Positions 1 through 8,188 of a DNA stretch of 8,188 nt are shown here, piece after piece. The DNA is from Rhodospirillales bacterium (lineage in GTDB: Bacteria; Pseudomonadota; Alphaproteobacteria; Acetobacterales; Acetobacteraceae). Position numbers and translations under genes: made by a program. The stretch lies in the NCBI GenBank assembly GCA_018971455.1, contig JAGXAV010000073.1:1-8188 (forward strand), given 5' to 3'. The notes beneath the pieces are model-generated. The model made no database searches and was not told the DNA's origin. It worked only from the letters and a program-made list of their open reading frames with translations. Every line of letters starts with the position of its first letter. The first letter of the stretch is position 1.

Positions 1-57
1 TCGGGCCGGGTGCCCTTGGGCGAGGCGCTCGGGCGGCCGCCGGACCCGGAGACCTAG
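1..57 (+). CDS. C-terminal end of an unidentified protein (partial)
   Basis: Reading from base 1 gives 18 sense codons followed by TAG at 55-57; the peptide ends GRPPDPET. Every sense codon in this frame has G or C in the third position, whereas the other two plus frames do not show this, which is the normal signature of the coding frame in such a genome. The gene would converge on aroKB and end right at the inverted repeat at 56-101. Too little is present to name a family; an untranslated stretch or a minus-strand gene start cannot be excluded. Confidence 0.42.
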   Translation, partial: SGRVPLGEALGRPPDPET

Positions 58-101
58 AGCACGACCCGACCTGATGGACCCATCAGATCGGATCGTGCTC
101 T
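56..101. repeat. Long inverted repeat between convergent genes; possible terminator
   Basis: Two 22-base arms (56-77 and 80-101) flank the two bases AC and match at 20 of 22 positions. The two exceptions, C65/A92 and C70/A87, are C-A mismatches in plus-strand RNA but G-U pairs in minus-strand RNA, so the hairpin is fully paired only in a transcript coming out of aroKB, whose stop is 14 bases away. No U-tract follows the hairpin in either direction, so it is not a textbook intrinsic terminator. It may instead be a copy of a dispersed palindromic element; arms beginning AGAGCACGA resemble intergenic palindromes I recall from alphaproteobacterial genomes (weak, from memory). Confidence 0.75.
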
Positions 102-115
102 GTAAAACACATATG

Positions 116-1792
116 CTAGGCCGCGCAGCCTTCCCTGTGCAGCAGCTCCTCCACCGCATCGGCCGGCACGTCGCCCTTGGTGAACGCCTCGCCAATGCCG
201 CGGACGAGGACGAAATGCAGCTGCCCGTCGCGCATCTTCTTGTCGCGGCGCATATGCGCCATCAGCGCCGTAGCCGAGAAGCGGCGGTTCAGCATGTGCA
301 GCTCGGCCGGCAGTCCGATGGCCGCGAGATGGGCCACCACGCGCTCGACATCGGCTGGCGGGCAGAGGCCGAGCGCGGCGGAGAGCTTGAAGGCCAGGCC
401 GATTCCGGTGGCCACCGCCTCGCCATGCAGGATGCCGCCGTAGCCGAGCTCGGCCTCCAGCGCGTGGCCGAAGGTGTGGCCGAGATTGAGCAGCGCACGG
501 CCGCCGCTGGCCTTCTCCTCGCGCTCGTCATTGCCCACCACGCCGGCCTTGAAGGCGCAGGCGCGCAGCACCGCCTCGCCCTGCGCGGCGGCGTCACCGG
601 CGAGCAGGGCGGCGGCATGGGCCTCGCACCAGGCGAAGAAATCGGCATCCCCGATCAGCCCGGCCTTGGCGATTTCCGCATAGCCGGCCCGCAATTCATT
701 GGCCGGCAGGCTGGCCAGGGTGGCGGTGTCGGCCAGCACCATCCGCGGCTGGTAAAAAGCGCCGACCAGGTTCTTGCCATGACGGGTGTTCACCCCGGTC
801 TTGCCGCCGACCGAACTGTCCACCTGGGCGAGCAGGGTGGTGGGCACCTGCACGAAGGGCAGGCCGCGCAGCGTGGTGGCGGCGGCGAAGCCGGCAAGAT
901 CGCCGACCACGCCGCCGCCGAGCGCGATCACCGCGGTGCGCCGCTCGACTCCGGCATCGAGCAGCCCGTCCACCACCCGGGCGTAGGTCTCCATGGTCTT
1001 GGCGCGCTCGCCGGCCGGCACGACGATCTGGCTTGTGCGAAAGCCGGTGCTGGCCAGGCCGCCCAGCAGGGTGGTCAGGTGCAGGCGGGCGACGGTCTCG
1101 TCGGTCACCACGACGCAGCTCTTCTGCGGCAGCACGGGCGCCAGCACGGCACCGGCACGGCCGAGCAGCCCCGGGCCGACCACCACCTCGTAATCGCCGC
1201 CGCCCAGGGCCAGCGCCAGCCGGCGCGGCGGGCGCCAGGCGGCCAGCGCCTCGAGCACGTGCGAGGTGGTGGCATCCGGGCTCTCGTCGGTGCATTCGAC
1301 GGTGATATCGGCCTCGGCATAGACCGGCTCGCGCGCCGCCATCAGGCGGGCGAGCACCTCGGCCGGGTCTCCGCTGTGCAGCAACGGGCGATGGGTGCGT
1401 CCGGCGACGCGGCGCAGCAGCGTCGGCAGCTCGGCGCGCAGCCAGACGCAGACGCCCTCGCGGCGGATGGAGGCGCGCGTGTCAGGGTCCATGTAGGCGC
1501 CGCCGCCGGTGGCCAGCACCAGCGGCTCGCCGGCGAGCAGGCGGCGGATGACCCGGCGCTCGCCGTCGCGGAACTCGCGCTCGCCGAAACGTGCGAAGAG
1601 CTCGGCGACACTGCATCCGGCGGCCAGCTCGATTTCGGCGTCCGCGTCGCGGAACGGCAGGCCGAGGCGGGCGGCGAGCCGGCGGCCGATCGAGGTCTTG
1701 CCGGCCCCCATCAGCCCGACCAGCACGACGCTGCGGCCGGCGAGGTGGTCTGGAAGCGATGCGGTTTCCTGCAGGGCGGTGTTGCGCGTCAT
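116..1792 (-). CDS. aroKB: Bifunctional shikimate kinase / 3-dehydroquinate synthase
   Basis: A 558-residue cytosolic fusion of two shikimate-pathway enzymes. Residues about 20-187 are shikimate kinase (ATP + shikimate to shikimate 3-phosphate): Walker [10 protein letters not shown] at 26-34, substrate Asp D51 in DADAEIE, R75 in EREFR, the GGG at 96-98, lid Arg R135 in RTHRPLL, and R154. Residues about 190-558 are NAD- and metal-dependent dehydroquinate synthase (DAHP to 3-dehydroquinate): GGGVVGD at 292-298, [19 protein letters not shown] at 317-335, metal ligands E373, H439 and H456, and catalytic H443 in NLGHTFGH. Both halves are full length and carry the expected active-site residues. The join near residue 188 has no stop, no ATG/GTG and almost no linker, so aroB has no start of its own. 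The ATG at 1792 lies only a few bases from the predicted transcription start and lacks a Shine-Dalgarno. Fusion gene names of this type exist in other bacteria; the assignment is secure. Confidence 0.96.
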   Translation of the reverse strand: MTRNTALQETASLPDHLAGRSVVLVGLMGAGKTSIGRRLAARLGLPFRDADAEIELAAGCSVAELFARFGEREFRDGERRVIRRLLAGEPLVLATGGGAYMDPDTRASIRREGVCVWLRAELPTLLRRVAGRTHRPLLHSGDPAEVLARLMAAREPVYAEADITVECTDESPDATTSHVLEALAAWRPPRRLALALGGGDYEVVVGPGLLGRAGAVLAPVLPQKSCVVVTDETVARLHLTTLLGGLASTGFRTSQIVVPAGERAKTMETYARVVDGLLDAGVERRTAVIALGGGVVGDLAGFAAATTLRGLPFVQVPTTLLAQVDSSVGGKTGVNTRHGKNLVGAFYQPRMVLADTATLASLPANELRAGYAEIAKAGLIGDADFFAWCEAHAAALLAGDAAAQGEAVLRACAFKAGVVGNDEREEKASGGRALLNLGHTFGHALEAELGYGGILHGEAVATGIGLAFKLSAALGLCPPADVERVVAHLAAIGLPAELHMLNRRFSATALMAHMRRDKKMRDGQLHFVLVRGIGEAFTKGDVPADAVEELLHREGCAA

Positions 1793-1811
1793 GGTGCGGA
1801 AGGTCTAGCAC
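1782..1811 (+). promoter_or_regulatory. Weak candidate promoter for the small ORF and xerD
   Basis: On the plus strand TTGCGC at 1782-1787 and TAGCAC at 1806-1811 are 18 bases apart, placing a transcription start near 1818 and a leader of about 49 bases before the ATG at 1867. The -10 would overlap that of the divergent aroKB promoter at the shared CTAG (1805-1808), and the -35 would lie inside aroKB. The match to consensus is poor; it is listed because some promoter is needed in this gap for the rightward genes. Confidence 0.22.
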
Positions 1812-1829
1812 ACCATCGGACACGGCCAA
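1802..1829 (-). promoter_or_regulatory. Predicted aroKB promoter
   Basis: On the minus strand TTGGCC (1829-1824) and TAGACC (1807-1802) are 16 bases apart, inside the 74-bp divergent intergenic region. The -10 sits in TGCTAGAC, the same eight bases found in the atpH promoter. The start of transcription would fall near 1795, two or three bases before the ATG, implying a leaderless or nearly leaderless mRNA. The hexamers are only fair matches to the sigma-70 consensus. Confidence 0.45.
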
Positions 1830-1866
1830 GGGAGCACTCGCCCGGCCAGATCCGCGTGAGGGTTGC

Positions 1867-2013
1867 ATGCGCCGATTCGTGTTGGGATTGCTGATCTTGC
1901 TCGTGGTCCTGGCGGGGCTCGGGTTCCTCGCGCTGGGTGCCTTCCCGCCGGCGCCGAGACCGCAGGCGGTGGAGCGCGTGCTGCCCAATGACAGCTTCAA
2001 GCCGCAAGGCTAG
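1867..2013 (+). CDS. Small single-span membrane protein of unknown function
   Basis: A 48-residue protein, MRRF..., with a basic N-terminus, one strongly hydrophobic helix at about residues 4-24 (LGLLILLVVLAGLGFLALG), and a proline-rich then polar tail containing AFPPAP and VERVLPNDSF. The likely orientation is N-in with the roughly 24-residue tail in the periplasm; the helix could also be an uncleaved signal anchor. There is no Cys for a lipoprotein. GAGG at 1858-1861, five bases ahead of the ATG, supports this start. It ends 19 bases before xerD on the same strand, so the two are probably co-transcribed. I recall similar short proteins with a LPND-type tail beside xerD in related genomes, but this is memory, not a search. 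Function unknown. Confidence 0.68.
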   Translation: MRRFVLGLLILLVVLAGLGFLALGAFPPAPRPQAVERVLPNDSFKPQG

Positions 2014-2032
2014 GGACCGCGCGCGCCCGGGA

Positions 2033-2914
2033 ATGAACCGGCACATCGAGGCGTTTCTCGAAATGCTCGCCGCCGAGCGCGGCGCGGCGCGCAACACCCT
2101 TCTGGCCTATGCCGCCGATCTCGGAGATTTTTCCGCGTTTGCCGCGGCGCGCGCGGACACCGACGAGGCCGAGACGCTGCGGGCCTACATGGCGCATCTC
2201 TCGACCCTCGGCCTGGCGGCCCGCAGTGCCGCGCGCAAGCTCTCGGCGCTGCGCCAGTTCCACCGCTTCCTGCTGCGCGAGGGGATCAGGGCCGACGACC
2301 CGACGGCGCTGCTCGATTCGCCGCGTCTGCCGCGCAGCCTGCCGAAATACCTCTCCGAGGCCGAGGTCGATGCGCTGCTCGCGGCGACCGACCTGCGGCC
2401 GCCCGCACAGGCGGTGCTGATGCGGGCGGCGCTGGAAATCCTCTACGCCACCGGCCTGCGGGTCTCCGAATTGCTGACGCTGCCGCGCACCGCGCTGGCT
2501 GGCGAGGGCGAAATGCTGATGGTACGCGGCAAGGGCGGGCGCGAGCGGATGGTGCCGCTTTCGGCCGCGGCCAGGTCGGCGGCTGTGGCGCTGGTCGGCG
2601 CGCGCAGGACCGGACGGTTTCTCTTCGCCGGCCGCGGCGAGCAGGCGCTGACGCGGCAGGGCTTCGCCCTGATGCTCAAGCAGGTGGCGCTGGAGGCGGG
2701 CATCGACCCGGCGCGGGTCAGCCCGCACGTGCTGCGGCATTCCTTCGCCAGTCACATGCTGGCGCGGGGCGCCGATCTGCGCAGCCTGCAATTGCTGCTC
2801 GGCCACGCCGATATCGCGACCACGCAAATCTACACGCATGTCCTCGCCGAACGGCTGCAACGCCTGGTCGAGGCGCATCACCCGCTGGCGGTGGCACCAG
2901 CCAAGCCGGAGTGA
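2033..2914 (+). CDS. xerD: Site-specific tyrosine recombinase XerD
   Basis: A 293-residue cytosolic tyrosine recombinase that, with XerC, resolves chromosome dimers at dif under FtsK control. Residues 1-90 form the N-terminal SAM-like core-binding domain (RNTLLAYAADL at 20-30, RKLSALRQFHRFLL at 68-81); residues about 105-290 are the catalytic domain with the complete set R143 (ATGLRVSEL), K167 (GKGGRER), H232 and R235 (SPHVLRH), H258 (LLLGHA) and nucleophile Y267 (TTQIYTH). LPKYLSEAEVDALL at 103-116 and the HHPLA tail favour XerD over XerC. The ATG at 2033 gives the family's normal length; an in-frame ATG at 1937 would add an arginine-rich, non-homologous extension overlapping the small ORF. 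There is no good Shine-Dalgarno, so translation may depend on the upstream small ORF. The stop touches the atpC stop. Length, intact motifs and housekeeping neighbours argue against a phage integrase. Confidence 0.9.
   Translation: MNRHIEAFLEMLAAERGAARNTLLAYAADLGDFSAFAAARADTDEAETLRAYMAHLSTLGLAARSAARKLSALRQFHRFLLREGIRADDPTALLDSPRLPRSLPKYLSEAEVDALLAATDLRPPAQAVLMRAALEILYATGLRVSELLTLPRTALAGEGEMLMVRGKGGRERMVPLSAAARSAAVALVGARRTGRFLFAGRGEQALTRQGFALMLKQVALEAGIDPARVSPHVLRHSFASHMLARGADLRSLQLLLGHADIATTQIYTHVLAERLQRLVEAHHPLAVAPAKPE
2886..2903 (-). terminator. Weak hairpin downstream of atpC
   Basis: In minus-strand RNA the segment begins 11 bases after the atpC stop and can fold as TGGC plus GGT against ACC plus GCCA with one bulged base and a three-base loop. 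No U-tract follows. It lies inside the 3' end of xerD, the only place a factor-independent atp terminator could be, but the stem is modest and may be chance in GC-rich coding DNA. Confidence 0.2.
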
Positions 2915-2940
2915 TCAGGCGGCCTGTGCTGCCTCGATCA
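2912..2940 (+). terminator. Hairpin over the xerD/atpC stop junction
   Basis: TGATC (2912-2916), AGGC (2917-2920) and GGC (2921-2923) pair with GCT (2928-2930), GCCT (2931-2934) and GATCA (2936-2940), leaving a CTGT loop and one bulged C at 2935: twelve pairs including one G-U (2921/2930). That G-U forms only in plus-strand RNA, so the fold favours the xerD transcript, whose TGA is the first three bases of the stem. No U-tract follows, so it may act as a 3' stabiliser or pause site rather than a classical terminator. Confidence 0.4.
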
Positions 2941-3322
2941 TGGCGCGGGCCGATTGCAGATGGTCCATCGCCAGGTCCAGCGCCGGCACGTCAAGCCGGT
3001 CGGCCGCGGCGTATTCGGCTTCGGCCGCGGCGAGGCGGCGGTCGCCCTCGGCGCGCGAGACGGCCGCAATCGGCGTCGCCTCGTTGGCCAGCACGGTGAC
3101 GCGGGTGGTGGTGATCTCGGCGAAGCCGCCGGAGACGAAAAGCTGCTCGGTCACGCGGTTGCCCTGGTAGAGGCGGATGGTGCCGCCGCGCAGCAGCACG
3201 ATCATCGGCGCGTGCTGGGGCAGCACGCCGATCTCGCCCTCGGCGGCAGGGATCACCACCATGTCCACCTTGCCGGAGAGCAGCAGCTTCTCCGGGCTTA
3301 CGATTTCGAGGTCAACCGGCAT
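2915..3322 (-). CDS. atpC: ATP synthase F1 subunit epsilon
   Basis: A 135-residue central-stalk subunit that binds gamma and couples rotation to the c-ring, and in many bacteria damps ATP hydrolysis. Residues 1-85 form the beta-sandwich (DLEIVSPEKLLLSG at 4-17, GEIGVLPQHAP at 29-39, FVSGGFAEI at 62-70); residues about 88-135 are the alanine-rich two-helix C-terminal domain. The common G of the LPGHAP motif is Q36 here. The C-terminal domain is complete in length, but no I/L-D-x-x-R-A ATP-binding motif like that of Bacillus epsilon is visible. It is the last gene of the F1 operon, with GAGGAG (3335-3330) seven bases before the ATG and 16 bases separating it from atpD. Its TGA abuts the convergent xerD stop with no gap. 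Confidence 0.97.
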   Translation of the reverse strand: MPVDLEIVSPEKLLLSGKVDMVVIPAAEGEIGVLPQHAPMIVLLRGGTIRLYQGNRVTEQLFVSGGFAEITTTRVTVLANEATPIAAVSRAEGDRRLAAAEAEYAAADRLDVPALDLAMDHLQSARAMIEAAQAA

Positions 3323-3338
3323 GGCGGCTCTCCTCGTT

Positions 3339-5676
<2,338 letters not shown>

Positions 5677-5692
5677 ATCGGACTCACCCTAT

Positions 5693-5718
5693 GGTCGGCC
5701 GGCGATCGGGTCGGCCGG
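5693..5718. repeat. Short direct repeat in the atpA-atpG spacer
   Basis: GGTCGGCCGG occurs at 5693-5702 and again at 5709-5718. Because the unit contains the palindrome CGGCCG, the two copies can also pair (5696-5700 with 5713-5717) to form a small hairpin between the alpha and gamma genes. It might pause ribosomes or protect mRNA ends, but ten-base GC-rich repeats arise by chance. Confidence 0.3.
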
Positions 5719-5726
5719 AGGTGGGA

Positions 5727-7256
5727 TCAGGCGAAGTTCTTGGCGAAACCGTCGAGGAAGGCGATCAGCTTCTTCTCGGTCTCCGGCTTGAACTCGCGGT
5801 CGCTGCGCACGGCATCGAGGATTCCGGGCTCGCGCGACTTCAGTTCCACGAGAAGCTGGGACTCGAAGCGGCCGATCTTGCCGACCTCGATCTTGTCGAG
5901 ATAGCCGCGCACGCCGGCGAACAGCGCCACTGCCTGCTCCTCGACGGGCACCGGCTTGAACTGCGGCTGCTTGAGAAGCTCGGTCAGCCGCGCGCCGCGC
6001 GCCAGCAATTGCTGGGTCGAGGCGTCGAGATCGGAGGCGAACTGCGCGAAGGCGGCCATTTCGCGATACTGCGCGAGCTCGAGCTTGATGCGCCCGGCAA
6101 CCTGCTTCATCGCCTTGATCTGGGCCGCCGAACCGACGCGCGACACCGAGATGCCGACATTCACCGCCGGGCGGATGCCTTTGAAGAACAGTTCGGTCTC
6201 GAGGAAGATCTGCCCGTCGGTGATCGAAATCACGTTGGTCGGGATGTAGGCCGAAACGTCGCCGGCCTGGGTCTCGATGACCGGCAGCGCGGTGAGGCTG
6301 CCCGCGCCATGCGCGTCCGACATCTTCGCCGCCCGCTCGAGCAGGCGCGAATGCAGGTAGAACACGTCTCCCGGATAGGCTTCACGTCCGGGGGGACGGC
6401 GCAGCAGAAGCGACATCTGCCGGTAGGCGACGGCCTGCTTGGACAGATCGTCGTAGAAGATCACCGCATGCGCGCCGCTGTCGCGGAAGAACTCGCCCAT
6501 GGTGCAGCCGGTATAGGGGGCGAGGAACTGCAGCGGCGCCGGGTCGGACGCGGTGGCGGCGACGACGACGGAGTATTCCATCGCGCCGTTCTCTTCCAGC
6601 GTGCGCACCAGCTGCGCGACCGTCGAGCGCTTCTGGCCGATGGCGACGTAGATGCAATAGAGCTTCTTGCTCTCGTCGCTGCCGGCGTTGATGCCCTTCT
6701 GGTTCAGAATGGTGTCGATGATGACGGCGGTCTTGCCGGTCTGACGGTCGCCGATCACCAGCTCGCGCTGGCCGCGGCCGATCGGGATCAGCGCGTCGAT
6801 CGCCTTGACGCCGGTCTGCATCGGCTCGTGCACGGATTTGCGCGGAATGATGCCCGGCGCCTTGACCTCGACGAGACGGCGCTCGCCCTCGATCGGGCCC
6901 TTGCCGTCGATCGGGTTGCCGAGGCCATCGACGACGCGGCCGAGCAGCCCGCGGCCGACCGGCACATCCACGATGCGTCCGGTGCGGGCCACCGTGTCGC
7001 CCTCGCGGATCTGGCGGTCGTCGCCGAAGATCACCACGCCGACATTGTCAGTCTCAAGGTTCAGCGCCATGCCCTGGATGCCGGCGCCGGGAAACTCCAC
7101 CATCTCGCCGGCCATGACGTTCTGCAGGCCGAAGATGCGCGCGATGCCATCGCCCACGCTCAGCACTTGCCCGGTCTCGGCGATATTGGCCTCGGTATCG
7201 AAAGAAGCGATTTGCTTCTTCAGAATCTCCGAGATCTCGGCGGGGCGGATCTCCAT
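5727..7256 (-). CDS. atpA: ATP synthase F1 subunit alpha (non-catalytic nucleotide-binding)
   Basis: A 509-residue subunit, three per F1, forming the hexamer with beta and supplying the arginine finger to the catalytic sites. The N-terminus [16 protein letters not shown] is the delta-binding helix; a beta-barrel follows to about 95; the nucleotide domain has Walker A GDRQTGKT at 169-176; the arginine finger R373 is in [12 protein letters not shown] at 368-379; the helical C-terminal domain ends [10 protein letters not shown]. Length and motifs are standard. Only one base separates its ATG from the atpH stop (TGA-T-ATG), so translation is probably coupled, and AAGGGAG lies nine bases before the ATG, inside the atpH coding end. 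Confidence 0.98.
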   Translation of the reverse strand: MEIRPAEISEILKKQIASFDTEANIAETGQVLSVGDGIARIFGLQNVMAGEMVEFPGAGIQGMALNLETDNVGVVIFGDDRQIREGDTVARTGRIVDVPVGRGLLGRVVDGLGNPIDGKGPIEGERRLVEVKAPGIIPRKSVHEPMQTGVKAIDALIPIGRGQRELVIGDRQTGKTAVIIDTILNQKGINAGSDESKKLYCIYVAIGQKRSTVAQLVRTLEENGAMEYSVVVAATASDPAPLQFLAPYTGCTMGEFFRDSGAHAVIFYDDLSKQAVAYRQMSLLLRRPPGREAYPGDVFYLHSRLLERAAKMSDAHGAGSLTALPVIETQAGDVSAYIPTNVISITDGQIFLETELFFKGIRPAVNVGISVSRVGSAAQIKAMKQVAGRIKLELAQYREMAAFAQFASDLDASTQQLLARGARLTELLKQPQFKPVPVEEQAVALFAGVRGYLDKIEVGKIGRFESQLLVELKSREPGILDAVRSDREFKPETEKKLIAFLDGFAKNFA

Positions 7257-7257
7257 A

Positions 7258-7827
7258 TCAGGCGGCTCCCTTCATGGCGTACTGCAGGCGCTGCAGCCGG
7301 GATTTCAAACTGGTGTCGTAAAGGCGGGCGCCGATCTTGACGACGAGCCCGCCGAGCAGGGCCGGATCGACCCGCTTGATGATGTTGACGTTGCTGTACC
7401 CGGCCTCGATCAGCCGGGCGCGCAACTGCTGTTCCTGCAGATCGGTCAGCGGATGGGCGGCGGTGACATCGGCCACCACCACGCCGCGCTTGGCCGCCAC
7501 CAGGGCGGCGAACGCCGCGACGATCCCGCGCAGCGCGCCAAGGCGGCGATTGGCGGCAACCACGCCGGTGAAGTCCTGCACGATCTTGCCGAAGCCGTGT
7601 CCGGCCAGCGCGGCGCGCAGCGCCTTCGCGGCGGTGGCGACATCGATCAGCGGACTTTCGAGCAGGCGCCGCAGATCGGCGCTCTCCTCGATCAGGCGGC
7701 CCAGGGCGTCCATCTCGCCGACCACGGCATCGAGGGCGTGCACGTCCTCGGCATGGGCATAGAGGGCGCTCGCATAGCGATCGGCCAGGCCGCCGCCGGA
7801 TGAGGTTGTGCTGCCGCCAGAGGCCAA
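7258..7827 (-). CDS. atpH: ATP synthase F1 subunit delta (peripheral stalk connector)
   Basis: A 189-residue subunit that joins the F1 head to the b-subunit stalk; it is the bacterial counterpart of mitochondrial OSCP. The N-terminal helical bundle starts [14 protein letters not shown] (residues 13-26) and the C-terminal signature is [18 protein letters not shown] followed by [16 protein letters not shown]. The frame is open further up to 7941, giving 227 residues, but those 38 extra codons hold the predicted promoter and leader hairpins, are rich in C, H and R, and resemble no delta N-terminus. I therefore choose TTG at 7827-7825, giving an MASGG start and normal family length. The only ribosome-site resemblance is GGA about nine bases upstream, so initiation is probably weak. 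First gene of the F1 operon. Confidence 0.92.
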   Translation of the reverse strand: MASGGSTTSSGGGLADRYASALYAHAEDVHALDAVVGEMDALGRLIEESADLRRLLESPLIDVATAAKALRAALAGHGFGKIVQDFTGVVAANRRLGALRGIVAAFAALVAAKRGVVVADVTAAHPLTDLQEQQLRARLIEAGYSNVNIIKRVDPALLGGLVVKIGARLYDTSLKSRLQRLQYAMKGAA

Positions 7828-7847
7828 CGCGGTGTTTCCATTTCTGC

Positions 7848-7868
7848 GGCCATGCTGCGCGCATGGCC
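7848..7868 (-). promoter_or_regulatory. Leader hairpin 2 upstream of atpH
   Basis: A perfect eight-base-pair stem (7848-7855 with 7861-7868) with a five-base loop, placed about 20 bases ahead of the proposed TTG start. It leaves an unpaired stretch AGAAATGGAAACACCGCG between stem and start, as expected for an accessible ribosome-binding region. Confidence 0.5.
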
Positions 7869-7878
7869 AGTGAGCTGT

Positions 7879-7897
7879 GCCGGCCCCCAGTGCCGGC
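7879..7897 (-). promoter_or_regulatory. Leader hairpin 1 at the predicted 5' end of atp mRNA
   Basis: GCCGGC at 7892-7897 pairs with GCCGGC at 7879-7884 across a seven-base loop. The same bases form a direct repeat, GTGCCGGC, on the plus strand (7877-7884 and 7890-7897). The predicted transcription start lies near 7897, so the mRNA would begin with this hairpin. Alternatively it serves as a weak terminator for priA; no U-tract follows. Confidence 0.4.
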
Positions 7898-7903
7898 GCG
7901 CGG

Positions 7904-7932
7904 CGTCTAGCATGCCCCCCCGAGAGGCGCAA
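7904..7932 (-). promoter_or_regulatory. Predicted promoter of the atpHAGDC operon
   Basis: On the minus strand TTGCGC (7932-7927) and TAGACG (7909-7904) are exactly 17 bases apart, with TGC just ahead of the -10 making an extended element TGCTAGAC (7912-7905). The same eight bases occur in the aroKB promoter region. The start of transcription would be near 7897, giving a leader of about 70 bases before the TTG at 7827. It lies in the 143-base gap after priA. Confidence 0.5.
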
Positions 7933-7970
7933 CACGCGCAACGAGCGTGGCCGCCAGATTCGCCCGCTTT

Positions 7971-8188
7971 CTACAGAAAGCTCACCGGGTCGACATCGAC
8001 ATCGACGCGCGCCGAGCCGGCCAGCCTGACCGCGCCCAGCCAGGCGGCCAGCAGCGGCTGGACGGCGAGGTCGCGGCGGGTCTTGAGCAGCAGGCGGCGG
8101 CGGTGCCGGCCCCGCAGCAGGGCGAGCGGAGCAGGGGCCGGCCCGAGCACCGTGAAGCCCGCGCCATGCGGGGCCGCGCGGCCGAGTT
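7971..8188 (-). CDS. priA: Primosomal protein N' (PriA helicase), C-terminal end (partial)
   Basis: The minus strand entering at 8188 reads 71 residues to a TAG at 7973-7971, in a different frame from the 61-residue open frame that overlaps it. The peptide contains [21 protein letters not shown], then LLLKTRR, and ends [12 protein letters not shown]; this order (VLGP-P-P, basic stretch, D-V-D-P near the end) is the PriA C-terminal domain signature. PriA is the DNA helicase that reloads the replisome at stalled forks. The helicase core lies outside the window. priA directly upstream of the F1 operon is a known alphaproteobacterial arrangement. It is followed by 143 bases before atpH, with a separate promoter there. 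Confidence 0.93.
   Translation of the reverse strand, partial: LGRAAPHGAGFTVLGPAPAPLALLRGRHRRRLLLKTRRDLAVQPLLAAWLGAVRLAGSARVDVDVDPVSFL

Noticed and set aside
74..1894. 606-residue open frame opposite aroKB
   Set aside because: Its codons are exact reverse complements, in register, of aroKB codons. This frame stays open because Leu TTA/CTA and Ser TCA codons are rare in high-GC genes. The product is low-complexity H/G/Q/A-rich with no family signature, and aroKB is unmistakable.
2033..2914. Tyrosine recombinase as a sign of an integrated phage or genomic island
   Set aside because: Length, XerD-specific motifs and housekeeping neighbours fit the chromosomal dimer-resolution enzyme; no tRNA, attachment repeat or cargo genes are present.
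5691..7340. 549-residue open frame opposite atpA
   Set aside because: In-register antisense of atpA, with the typical Asp/His/Leu/Arg-rich shadow composition.
7692..7913. Alternative ATG-started frame at the head of atpH (ATG at 7841)
   Set aside because: It is in a different frame from the conserved delta sequence and yields a Pro/Ala/Trp-rich peptide with no family resemblance; a frameshift is not needed because the atpH frame is open from its TTG.
7982..8167. 61-residue minus-strand open frame
   Set aside because: Composition is Ser/Arg/Cys-rich shadow; another frame of the same strand gives a clear PriA C-terminus ending at 7971.

Overview
The window is high-GC (G+C clearly dominates third codon positions) bacterial chromosome and looks like core housekeeping DNA from an alphaproteobacterium, most likely Rhodospirillales/Acetobacteraceae-like. 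The evidence is the F1-only ATP synthase operon atpHAGDC with no F0 genes attached, placed directly behind priA, and a XerD recombinase gene next to the shikimate genes aroK-aroB. The family-level placement is inference from gene order and protein style, not from a search.

Layout, left to right: (1) 1-57, the last 18 codons of an unidentified plus-strand gene; (2) 56-101, a long near-perfect inverted repeat between that gene and the next; (3) 116-1792, minus strand, a single-reading-frame fusion of shikimate kinase and 3-dehydroquinate synthase (aroKB); (4) a 74-bp divergent promoter region; (5) 1867-2013, plus, a 48-residue single-span membrane protein of unknown function; (6) 2033-2914, plus, xerD; (7) 2915-7827, minus, the F1 operon, transcribed atpH-atpA-atpG-atpD-atpC (delta, alpha, gamma, beta, epsilon); (8) 7828-7970, the atp promoter and a structured leader; (9) 7971-8188, minus, the 3' end of priA.

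The five atp genes encode the complete catalytic head and stalk of F1; the membrane F0 genes must lie elsewhere, as is normal in alphaproteobacteria. XerD resolves chromosome dimers with a partner XerC not in the window. AroKB joins two non-consecutive steps of the shikimate pathway.

No mobile element, CRISPR array, RNA gene or defence-like system is visible, and I found no convincing undescribed multi-gene system. The points worth a second look are small-scale: the aroKB fusion, the palindromic repeat, the zero-gap convergent xerD/atpC stops at the foot of a hairpin, a shared TGCTAGAC promoter motif, the two-hairpin leader and probable TTG start of atpH, a near-leaderless aroKB start, and the small membrane protein in front of xerD.
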